18,628 nt of DNA, from NCBI GenBank assembly GCA_029974875.1, contig JARKQP010000651.1, positions 1 to 18,628 of the forward strand. The letters are read 5' to 3'. The notes under the pieces were generated by a model that did no database searches, was not told the DNA's origin, and saw only the letters and a program-made list of their open reading frames with translations. The position numbers and the translations under genes were made by a program. Below, piece by piece: positions 1 to 6,183 of this stretch. This DNA is from Mobilitalea sp. (GTDB lineage: Bacteria > Bacillota_A > Clostridia > Lachnospirales > Lachnospiraceae). Position 1 is the first letter of the stretch, and each line of letters starts with the position of its first letter.

Positions 1-11
1 TGGTTCCTGAA

Positions 12-803
12 TTAATTAGCCCAGTATCCACCCTCGGTAGCTACATTGGCGCCGGTCATGAAGTCACTCGCACCGGATGCAAGGAAGATGCATGGCCCAA
101 CAAAATCCTCCGGCTCACCAAGGCGGCCTACCGGGAGACGCTTTAAGAAGTTCTGGTATACGGGGCTGTCCGGGTTGAACATCCACTCCGTCAGCTCGGA
201 ACGGAATACCGTAGGGTTGATGGTGTTGACATTGATCTTGTATTTTGCTGTCCACTCGCAGGCAAGGGACTGTGCCATCAGGTCGATTCCAGCCTTTGCT
301 GTACAGTAACCGGTATAGCCGGCCATGCCCATCTTGGAGCGTGCGGAGGATACCAGGATCACCTTTCCTCCCTTGCCCTGGTCAATCATCTGCTGTCCGA
401 CATATTTACAGAACAGCCAGGTAGCCTGTACATCAGAGTCCATGATTTTCTTCCATTCCTCCAGCTCCTGCTCTATGATTGGCTGTGCATGGTTGTAGCC
501 TGCCGCAGTTACCAGTACATTGATCTCTCCGAACCTTGCCACGGTATCCTTTACGATTTTGACCACATCCGCTTCCACGGAGGGCTCCCCTGCGGAGTAG
601 CCGCTTTCAATGCCTGCTGCGGTAAGCTCCTCACAGAGTGCCTTGCACTTGTCATCACTACGTCCGGTTACCATGACCTTCATCCCTGCATAACCGTACC
701 CGAAAGCGATTGCCCTTCCAAGAGCGCCGGTGGCACCGGTTAAAAGTGCAACCTTTCCTTTTACGTCAAACAAATTATTTACAAACTGCTTCTCAACTGC
801 CAT
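12..803 (-). CDS. SDR-family NAD(P)-dependent oxidoreductase
   Basis: A 263-residue classical short-chain dehydrogenase, expected to interconvert an alcohol and a ketone in the cytoplasm. The Rossmann motif TGATGALG is at residues 22-29. The catalytic residues S153, Y166 and K170 are spaced normally in the YCTAK context. Arg48 after strand 2 (TGRS) hints at NADP(H), but this is not decisive. Two family positions are unusual: the NNAG motif reads TAAG (99-102), and the structural Asn of the S-Y-K-N tetrad appears to be Asp124. AGGAGG at 811-816 precedes the ATG and fixes the start. It is the last visible gene of the leftward group, after the cupin gene, across a 124-base gap filled by a 33-base tandem repeat. 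Overall it resembles FabG and gluconate 5-dehydrogenase types. The substrate is unknown; a beta-hydroxyacyl, sugar acid, sterol or aromatic alcohol are all possible. Confidence 0.9.
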   Translation of the reverse strand: MAVEKQFVNNLFDVKGKVALLTGATGALGRAIAFGYGYAGMKVMVTGRSDDKCKALCEELTAAGIESGYSAGEPSVEADVVKIVKDTVARFGEINVLVTAAGYNHAQPIIEQELEEWKKIMDSDVQATWLFCKYVGQQMIDQGKGGKVILVSSARSKMGMAGYTGYCTAKAGIDLMAQSLACEWTAKYKINVNTINPTVFRSELTEWMFNPDSPVYQNFLKRLPVGRLGEPEDFVGPCIFLASGASDFMTGANVATEGGYWAN

Positions 804-810
804 TTTTAAA

Positions 811-909
811 CCTCCTGACTATGATTTTTTATGGAGGCTGTTGCCTCCTGCTTATGACTTTTATTAGGGGCCTCCACCTCCTGTTCATGACTTTTGTAGA
901 GGTTTCTGC
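811..909 (-). repeat. three tandem 33-base degenerate repeats carrying ribosome-site sequences
   Basis: Units begin at 811, 844 and 877, each with CCTCCTG on the + strand followed three bases later by ATGA and a T-rich stretch. On the transcribed minus strand each unit ends in CAGGAGG. The copy nearest the short-chain dehydrogenase supplies its ribosome-binding site. Each unit also holds an upstream CCTCY-type stretch that could pair with its GGAGG, so a hairpin masking the site is possible. The period equals 11 codons, but no convincing reading frame was found. Confidence 0.7.
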
Positions 910-927
910 CCCTTAGTGCTTCCCATA

Positions 928-1278
928 TTATGCCTGGGGATAGTTGATGATAACCAGCATTCTGGCAGGCAGGTTTGATTCGTTGATTAAGTGGCGTCCT
1001 TCATTCGGTGCAAAGGAAATTGCCTCGTCCTTATGGATCACATACTTTTTGCCTGCTTTATCGGTAACGGTCATTTCGCCTTCCAGTACATAATATACCT
1101 TTTCCAACGGGTTATCCTCGTAAGCATATTCTGCCCCGCCGCCCGGTAAGAAGGTGGATACACCCATCCAGAACTTTTCTGCTCCGGTTTCCTCTTTCCC
1201 GTGGATGCGCATTGCTGTCATTCCAAAATGACCAGGTGCGTTGTAAGCCTGTAATTCCTCTAATGTTCTTTTTACCAT
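928..1278 (-). CDS. small single-domain cupin protein
   Basis: A 116-residue protein with one Cupin_2-type beta-barrel. The core VYYVLEGEMTV (61-71) and the second-motif region with P91, G94, H96 and N99 are recognisable. The first cupin motif normally contributes a His-x-His pair and a Glu to metal binding. Here the stretch 46-60 has no histidine, so a classical three-His metal site is unlikely; the protein may bind ligand without metal or use other residues. AGGAAGGGG lies upstream of the ATG. The gene sits between butyrate kinase and the short-chain dehydrogenase, all on one strand, so a role in the same pathway (isomerase, lyase or ligand sensor) is plausible but unproven. Confidence 0.85.
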   Translation of the reverse strand: MVKRTLEELQAYNAPGHFGMTAMRIHGKEETGAEKFWMGVSTFLPGGGAEYAYEDNPLEKVYYVLEGEMTVTDKAGKKYVIHKDEAISFAPNEGRHLINESNLPARMLVIINYPQA

Positions 1279-1337
1279 TGTGATACCCCTTCCTAATTCT
1301 ATAATTTTTATGCCTGTACCTTCTTTACTTCTATTCT

Positions 1338-1417
1338 AATATTTCTCTATTTCTATATTTCTATATTGCTTTATTTCTATACTCCTTTATTCCTATATGC
1401 CTTTATCCCTGACATGG
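1338..1417 (-). repeat. degenerate 16-base tandem repeat in the cupin leader
   Basis: About five 16-base units start at 1338, 1354, 1370, 1386 and 1402 in the gap between butyrate kinase and the cupin gene. On the + strand they follow a pattern like TTTATTTCTATANNCC; neighbouring units match at up to about 13 of 16 positions, the outermost less well. On the minus strand this gives a purine-rich leader. No hairpin or open reading frame explains it. Confidence 0.5.
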
Positions 1418-1484
1418 ACTTGCTTAAATTTACAGCCTTCAAAATTATCTGCAGCCTTTTAAATAGTTTTTAAATTCATTTCAA

Positions 1485-2597
1485 TTATTTATAATCCTCA
1501 AAGCCGTTCCAAATAGCCACACCCGTATATACCTTCGGTGCCTCAACCTTGTCCAGGACACGGATTGCTCCGCTGGCCATTGCTTCCATCTCGAATTCAC
1601 CCGGGTAAGCAGCAACCGGGGCAATATAGGAGCACGCCTCTGTGATCTGGGCTACCAGATCCTTATTGTATACCATGCCGCCGCCCAGCAAAATTCCGTC
1701 AACCTTTCCATGAAGAACAGCTGCCATGGCACCGATGGATTTGATGATCTGATAGATCATGGCATCCCAGATTAATTTTGCATAACGGTCGCCCTGTGCT
1801 GCCCGGTTACTGATTTCGAGGGTATCGGCTGTTCCGGTCAGGTCTACCATACCGCCGTTTTTCGTGCACTTGGCAAGCATTTCCCTCTCCGTATATTTTC
1901 CTGAGAAGCATAAACGGATGAGAGGAGCCGCAGGTACTGCACCGGCTCTTGTAGGAGCCATCGGTCCTTCCCCTTCTACTATGTCTGTTCCGTCAACCAT
2001 CTTCCCCTGCTTGTGGGCTGCTATGGAGATACCGCCTCCAATATGGCAAACCACAAAATTACATTCCTCGTATTTCTTACCGAGGGACTTCGCATGTCTG
2101 ATGGCCGTTTCCTTCTGGTTCAGGGAGTGGATATGGCTGGCACGTGTAATTTCCTTGATACCGGTTACCCTTGCGATATCCTGGTACTCGTCAACATCCG
2201 GTGGATTGACAACGAATTCCCTTCCGCCGTATTCCTGGCAGAACTCATGTGCCAGCTGGCTTCCAAGCTGTGCCGGATGGGTTACACCATTGGCACCGGT
2301 CCTTGCATGCTCCAACAGGATGTCATTGATTTCGTAGGTTCCCCCCGGGAGCGCCAGCAGGCCGCCGCCCCGTCCGACAAAGGCATCAACACCCTCCAGG
2401 GATACATTGTTCTCCTTTAACAGGTTCAGTATGGTTTCTTTACGGTATAAACGCTGGTCCGATAACTCCTTAAACTGTGCCAGCTTTTCCGATTCGTGGT
2501 TTACATTAGCGGAAAAGAGAACCTTCTCCCCTTCAAAAAGAGCGATTTTCGTAGAGGTCGAACCGGGGTTTATCGCAAATATTTTATATGCACTCAT
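1485..2597 (-). CDS. buk: butyrate kinase
   Basis: A 370-residue acetate/butyrate kinase of the ASKHA fold. It catalyses the reversible transfer of phosphate between acyl-phosphate and ADP, forming carboxylate and ATP in the cytoplasm. The phosphate-1 loop INPGSTSTK is at 9-17, the phosphate-2 region HIGGGIS at 185-191, the adenosine-side GILLGGGM at 301-308 and the C-terminal EFEMEAMASGAIRVL at 334-348. The length is slightly above the usual 355-360. The start has AAGGAGG about eight bases upstream. It follows the phosphate acyltransferase gene by 18 bases, the normal order for ptb-buk operons. With that partner it would turn an acyl-CoA into free acid and ATP. Butyrate is the default substrate; branched or other short acids cannot be excluded. 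Confidence 0.93.
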   Translation of the reverse strand: MSAYKIFAINPGSTSTKIALFEGEKVLFSANVNHESEKLAQFKELSDQRLYRKETILNLLKENNVSLEGVDAFVGRGGGLLALPGGTYEINDILLEHARTGANGVTHPAQLGSQLAHEFCQEYGGREFVVNPPDVDEYQDIARVTGIKEITRASHIHSLNQKETAIRHAKSLGKKYEECNFVVCHIGGGISIAAHKQGKMVDGTDIVEGEGPMAPTRAGAVPAAPLIRLCFSGKYTEREMLAKCTKNGGMVDLTGTADTLEISNRAAQGDRYAKLIWDAMIYQIIKSIGAMAAVLHGKVDGILLGGGMVYNKDLVAQITEACSYIAPVAAYPGEFEMEAMASGAIRVLDKVEAPKVYTGVAIWNGFEDYK

Positions 2598-2615
2598 AAC
2601 TATTTACCTCCTTCA

Positions 2616-3614
2616 TTACAGTGCCGCATTTGCACGTACTACTGAAATGGCTATATTTCCAACCAGCTCTGATAACGGAGCACTTCTGGAACAGTCACAA
2701 ACCACCTTCTTAAAGCCTTGCAGCACCGGGCCGTAAGCATCCGCATGGGCGAATTGCTGTAATAGCTTCACTCCAATATTACCAACATTTAAATCCGGCC
2801 AAATAATGATATTAGCCTTACCTGCAACCTCACTGGGACGGTTTACCTTTTTTGCCGCCACTGCAGGGGAAATAGCGGCATCCAACTGGAACTCACCGTC
2901 AATTTTGTAATCCGGCCTGATCTCATTTGCTATTTTCACCGCATCAACTACCTTATCAATTAATTCATGCTCCGCACTTCCAGTAGTTGAGAACGAGACC
3001 AAGGCACATCTTGGATCCCAGCCCAACAGACTCTTTGCCGTATCACATGCCGAAATAGCGATGCTTGCCAAATCCTCAGAAGAGGGATTAGCACATACCG
3101 CACTGTCACCAATTACAAGGAGCTCTCCCTCAGAACCGTTATATCCGGGAATATTGGCAATACCAACGCTGGATACAGTAGTTACACCCTCCTGCAGACC
3201 AATCACCATCTGGCCTGCCAAAATAACATCCCCAGTGGTATGGGACATTCCCGCAAAGGTTGCATCCACTTCACCAACCTCCTCCAGCATCAATGCCACA
3301 TACAAAGAGTCCTTTGATTTTCTCTTCATTGTCTTAGCACTGTTGATGGGATTTCCCGAGGTATATTTTTCAATCAACCGTTCTAATTGCTCTTCCTCTT
3401 CACAATCAAAGATCTGCATACCGGAGATATCCACCTTAGCAGCCTCCGCATAGTTCAATATTTCTGATTTCTTACCTACAAGCACAGGCTTACAAATCCC
3501 CCTATCCAGGGACTCCTTCGCCGCCAACAATATTTTTTCTTCTTCCACCTCCGGGAAAGCCACCCTTTTCGGGCTCTCAATTGCTTTCTGGAAAATACTA
3601 TCCATTACATTCAT
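2616..3614 (-). CDS. phosphate acyltransferase (Pta-like, PTA_PTB family)
   Basis: A member of the PTA_PTB family that exchanges CoA for phosphate on an acyl-CoA. An ATG at 3624-3626 has AAGGA directly against it, whereas the ATG at 3612-3614 has GGAG six bases upstream, so the 332-residue form is preferred. Visible motifs include SFSTTGSAE near 207, DGEFQLDAAISP at 239-250, WPDLNVGN at 272-279 and GPVLQGFKKV at 295-304. Length and motifs look more like phosphate acetyltransferase than the shorter classical Ptb, yet the neighbour is butyrate kinase. The usual NDLSRG stretch after the glycine-rich region reads CDCSRS (306-311), which may mark a different acyl preference. It is separated from the upstream hydrolase by a terminator, so it probably has its own promoter. 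Confidence 0.9.
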   Translation of the reverse strand: MNVMDSIFQKAIESPKRVAFPEVEEEKILLAAKESLDRGICKPVLVGKKSEILNYAEAAKVDISGMQIFDCEEEEQLERLIEKYTSGNPINSAKTMKRKSKDSLYVALMLEEVGEVDATFAGMSHTTGDVILAGQMVIGLQEGVTTVSSVGIANIPGYNGSEGELLVIGDSAVCANPSSEDLASIAISACDTAKSLLGWDPRCALVSFSTTGSAEHELIDKVVDAVKIANEIRPDYKIDGEFQLDAAISPAVAAKKVNRPSEVAGKANIIIWPDLNVGNIGVKLLQQFAHADAYGPVLQGFKKVVCDCSRSAPLSELVGNIAISVVRANAAL

Positions 3615-3620
3615 CGTAGT

Positions 3621-3624
3621 CTCC
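3621..3624 (-). promoter_or_regulatory. ribosome site deciding the phosphate acyltransferase start
   Basis: On the minus strand GGAG lies six bases before the ATG at 3614. The alternative ATG at 3626 overlaps this region and has its purine tract directly adjacent, leaving no spacer. Confidence 0.6.
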
Positions 3625-3764
3625 ATTCCTTTCTATAAATATTTCTCTTTATAATATTCCTTTTTCTACCTGCAGCTACCCACGTTTTCCTTCTTAAAAA
3701 TTCAAGCGCCAAAAGTCCTCATTCTCGCCCGTTTAACACCCGGATCTTCCTTAAATCATCATAG

Positions 3765-3791
3765 AAAAGGGCTGTTAAAAACAGCCCTTTT
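3765..3791 (-). terminator. intrinsic terminator after the CocE/NonD hydrolase gene
   Basis: A perfect 12-base inverted repeat (AAAAGGGCTGTT, 3-base loop, AACAGCCCTTTT) begins four bases beyond the hydrolase stop codon. On the minus strand the hairpin ends in TTTT. It should separate the carrier protein and hydrolase unit from the phosphate acyltransferase/butyrate kinase unit. Confidence 0.85.
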
Positions 3792-3795
3792 ATGT

Positions 3796-5544
3796 TTATC
3801 TGTAAATATAGTCTCCAGCCTGGTATTTCGGAGGGATCACAGGAATCTGAAGGAAGGAGTCATATTTCCCACCAGTGTGGATAATATGGTTACCCTTGTT
3901 ATCAGTCTCCCATGAGAGCGGCTCAAACCAGCCATCTCGAATATATCTTCCTGCGATCTGTATTCTAAGCTTCTGCCCCTTATGCCAGATCTTACTGGAG
4001 GGAACAATCGCAATATCAACAGGAACAATTTCGCCCGGGCTTAATTTTTCTTCTTTCAAATGTGACTGAACCGGCTCATAGTCCGTGGAAAGCTTCTCAT
4101 CCAAAGCCCTATGGGAAACTCTCATTTTTCCCCAGGTTCCCGGATGGGGCTCCCCTAAGATATAGGTCGGCAGCCAGTTTCCGTCTTCATCCGTCTTCTG
4201 GATATTGACAAACATATCCATCTCGTCGTGTCCATCAGCCTCCACCCAAAGACGAAGCTTCATGTATCCGGTAATCTCTGTCTGCTTATCAAACTGGACG
4301 TCGAAGTTTACGACACCCTCATTTGCATCGTAGCTTACCTTTGATTCCTCTGCGACAGGCTCCGTGGAAAGTGATGTATTTCCAGCATCCAGGTATAGCT
4401 TCTGGTACTCGGTCCTTGCTAAGGGGAATTCTTTTTCCGGACGGTTTGTCTGGTAATCACAGTCAAATGCGTCCATCACCTCAATACGGTAACGCGGGGT
4501 CATTTCCCAGCCATTATTAATATTCCTCAAATAACGGTCAAAGAAACGCTTCAGGTCGTCAATATTCTCCGGTGTGTATAAATCCGGCCATTCCTGTTCC
4601 CTGTGTGCCCTTAACCATTTTCTCGTGGAACGGATCTTCCTAAATGCATTGAAGGATCCCCTTAAGTGAAAATGACTCCAGGAAGCACATGCATAGGTAG
4701 GGATTTTAATCTTCTTAAAGTCAGGGATCTTATCCTCCCAGTAAGCATTCATCAGAGGATATTGCCTTGCCATAGCTACCTGGTCATCAATTTTATTCGG
4801 CCCCGTTAAGGAAGCTACGATAAATTCATTAAAGCTTAAGGCAGGAACTCCTCCCTCATAGATGGATTCCCTGTAAATATCGGTGGTTGCTTCCCAGGGA
4901 GCAATACATACCAGGTGGGGCGGCTGTTGGGCTGCAACCCTGAACTGCGTCATAGCCACACAGGAATTTCCTCCCATACCAACCCGTCCATTACACCAAT
5001 GCTGTCCCGCTACCCATTCAATGAAATCATAGCCGTCCCTCGCATCCTGTGTACCGAATAGGTTAATGTCACCTTCGGAATGTCCTGTACCTCTGGGGTC
5101 AACGTTTGCGATGGCATAGCCATGACGGCACCAGAAACCCGGGTCAGGTGATTCAAATTTAGACATGGTGGAGATTGTTCCCGGGGGAACCCCCATTACC
5201 TGCCATTCTGACATACCATCTCCCGGTCTTTTACCATAGTAGCTCCATGAAACGATACACGGGATATTGGTCTCGCCTACGGGACGGTAAATATCTGTAT
5301 AGATTGTGGTTCCGTCTCTTAGGATTACCGGAACGTCCTGTTCGCAAAGGATGCCATCCTCATTCACATAGGTTCTTTGGTTGAATTTTGCGCAAAACCC
5401 ATGTGCCGTTGATGCAATACCTTCCAGCTTAGACAAATCCAAGCCCTCCTCAGGATCCACCGGAACTCTTGCCTGACGGTACAAAGTCTCAACTTCCACG
5501 CCGTTAAAGACTTCTTTTTTTGGAAATAACTCTGGCTGTTCCAT
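3796..5544 (-). CDS. CocE/NonD-type alpha/beta hydrolase
   Basis: A 582-residue hydrolase of the X-Pro dipeptidyl-peptidase/CocE (S15-like) superfamily, which cleaves esters, amides or related acyl bonds. It has an alpha/beta-hydrolase domain (about 70-340) with VDPRGTGHSEG at 148-158 and the nucleophile region GMGGNSCVAM, Ser194. A C-terminal jelly-roll domain of the X-Pro peptidase type fills about 370-582. The acid region, commonly GWYD in relatives, reads ASWSHFHLRG, placing His where Asp is usual; KWLRAH supplies a candidate catalytic His at 314. No signal peptide is visible, so it is probably cytoplasmic. The ATG at 5544 is chosen because AAGGAGG precedes it by seven bases; an in-frame ATG at 5622 lacks such a site and would translate through a dispersed repeat. 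It follows the carrier protein gene. The substrate is unknown. Confidence 0.85.
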   Translation of the reverse strand: MEQPELFPKKEVFNGVEVETLYRQARVPVDPEEGLDLSKLEGIASTAHGFCAKFNQRTYVNEDGILCEQDVPVILRDGTTIYTDIYRPVGETNIPCIVSWSYYGKRPGDGMSEWQVMGVPPGTISTMSKFESPDPGFWCRHGYAIANVDPRGTGHSEGDINLFGTQDARDGYDFIEWVAGQHWCNGRVGMGGNSCVAMTQFRVAAQQPPHLVCIAPWEATTDIYRESIYEGGVPALSFNEFIVASLTGPNKIDDQVAMARQYPLMNAYWEDKIPDFKKIKIPTYACASWSHFHLRGSFNAFRKIRSTRKWLRAHREQEWPDLYTPENIDDLKRFFDRYLRNINNGWEMTPRYRIEVMDAFDCDYQTNRPEKEFPLARTEYQKLYLDAGNTSLSTEPVAEESKVSYDANEGVVNFDVQFDKQTEITGYMKLRLWVEADGHDEMDMFVNIQKTDEDGNWLPTYILGEPHPGTWGKMRVSHRALDEKLSTDYEPVQSHLKEEKLSPGEIVPVDIAIVPSSKIWHKGQKLRIQIAGRYIRDGWFEPLSWETDNKGNHIIHTGGKYDSFLQIPVIPPKYQAGDYIYR

Positions 5545-5550
5545 CTGTTT

Positions 5551-5557
5551 CCTCCTT
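5551..5557 (-). promoter_or_regulatory. ribosome site deciding the hydrolase start
   Basis: AAGGAGG on the minus strand lies seven bases before the ATG at 5544. It supports that start over the in-frame ATG at 5622. Confidence 0.85.
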
Positions 5558-5567
5558 GCCTTTCTAC

Positions 5568-5633
5568 CTAATGAACATTTGACCTTTAGGCCACTCAATG
5601 TCGGATGTGAAATGCTCTGCATTTCACACTATT
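5568..5633 (+). repeat. 66-base dispersed hairpin repeat, copy A
   Basis: It matches copy B (7793-7858) at 54 of 66 positions with no gaps. It contains a weak GACC/GGCC hairpin with one mismatch and a perfect 9-base hairpin, TGTGAAATG-CTCTG-CATTTCACA (5606-5628). It lies in the leader of the hydrolase gene, 24 bases upstream of its start codon. Confidence 0.9.
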
Positions 5634-5707
5634 GTCTAATCACTTTCTATAATACTGTCTAACTAATATGATGCTTCAAGGGACAAGATTCTTTCTATCA
5701 CTAACGT

Positions 5708-5735
5708 GATGAATATATATGTACTCATATTCATC
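5708..5735. promoter_or_regulatory. 9-base dyad between the carrier protein and hydrolase genes
   Basis: GATGAATAT and ATATTCATC form a perfect inverted repeat with a 10-base loop. There is no following T-run, so an operator or leader hairpin is more likely than a terminator. The core ATTCATC recurs at 5750-5756. Confidence 0.4.
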
Positions 5736-5785
5736 TCATTCACCTTATTCATCTTATAACCTAAACCCAGGCCGTTTGCTGCTGG

Positions 5786-6025
5786 TTAATCCTCCAACAG
5801 CTGGACAACATAGTCTGCCGCTGCTCCGATGGTCTGCTTTCTCCTAAAGTCCATATAAGGAACCTCCACATCAAAGGCATCCTCTAAGGTAGTTGTTAAT
5901 TGGGAGTAATTCACTGACTTCATGCCGATGGACTCAAATTTTGTATCTTCGTTATATTCACCTTTTCCAAGGACTGCAGTTAATCTCTCATTGATTTTTT
6001 CAATTACTTCATCTCTTAAACTCAA
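5786..6025 (-). CDS. stand-alone acyl carrier protein
   Basis: A 79-residue phosphopantetheine-binding protein with the four-helix acyl carrier pattern. The attachment serine is predicted at Ser37 in IGMKSVNYSQL; the usual Asp before it is Lys, so the DSL motif reads KSV. Helix III follows in the LEDAFDVEVPYMDF region. The start is probably TTG at 6023-6025, because AAAGGAGAG lies eight bases upstream; an earlier in-frame TTG at 6049 would place that site inside the protein. It is the first gene of a leftward unit with the hydrolase, divergent from a PucR-type regulator. A holo-ACP synthase gene in the same window could charge it. No fatty acid synthesis genes are nearby, so a dedicated role carrying a pathway intermediate is inferred. 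A type II fatty acid ACP is less likely given the altered motif. Confidence 0.88.
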   Translation of the reverse strand: MSLRDEVIEKINERLTAVLGKGEYNEDTKFESIGMKSVNYSQLTTTLEDAFDVEVPYMDFRRKQTIGAAADYVVQLLED

Positions 6026-6031
6026 TTTTCT

Positions 6032-6040
6032 CTCTCCTTT
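6032..6040 (-). promoter_or_regulatory. ribosome site deciding the TTG start of the carrier protein
   Basis: AAAGGAGAG on the minus strand lies eight to nine bases upstream of TTG at 6025. No ATG in the correct frame precedes the conserved helix I. Confidence 0.7.
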
Positions 6041-6059
6041 TCTAAACAATACATTGCTT

Positions 6060-6078
6060 TATATACTATGAGTATATA
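6060..6078. promoter_or_regulatory. perfect AT-rich dyad in the divergent promoter region
   Basis: TATATACT and AGTATATA are perfect inverted repeats separated by ATG. The dyad lies 35 bases upstream of the carrier protein start and about 105 bases upstream of the PucR-type gene. It overlaps sequence that could serve as a -10 element in the minus direction, as expected of an operator. Confidence 0.45.
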
Positions 6079-6140
6079 TAATAAAAGTTAGATATTCTAT
6101 GGGACTGGGCACAAACTTCCAGTTAATAGGACCCTACTAT

Positions 6141-6156
6141 TTGTGTGAATGCACAA
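6141..6156. promoter_or_regulatory. TTGTG-N6-CACAA dyad upstream of the first PucR-type gene
   Basis: A perfect 5-base inverted repeat immediately follows TACTAT (6135-6140), a possible -10 element for the rightward gene, and ends 27 bases before its ATG. The position suits autoregulation; this is inference only. Confidence 0.35.
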
Positions 6157-6183
6157 GTGTTTTGATCGATCAGGAGGAATGGC

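Noticed and set aside
830..888. A 19-codon mini-ORF within the 33-base tandem array
   Set aside because: There is no ribosome site ahead of its ATG, and the frame arises from repeat units whose length is a multiple of three.
811..1417. CRISPR array
   Set aside because: The tandem units are degenerate and adjacent, with no constant repeats separated by unique spacers and no cas genes.
1864..2337. A 157-codon open frame on the + strand opposite butyrate kinase
   Set aside because: It is fully antisense to a gene with clear ASKHA motifs, shows no ribosome site and no recognisable domain; it is a shadow frame.
5545..5622. Longer N-terminus for the hydrolase starting at 5622
   Set aside because: No ribosome site precedes it, the extension is translated repeat sequence, and a strong AAGGAGG marks the start at 5544.
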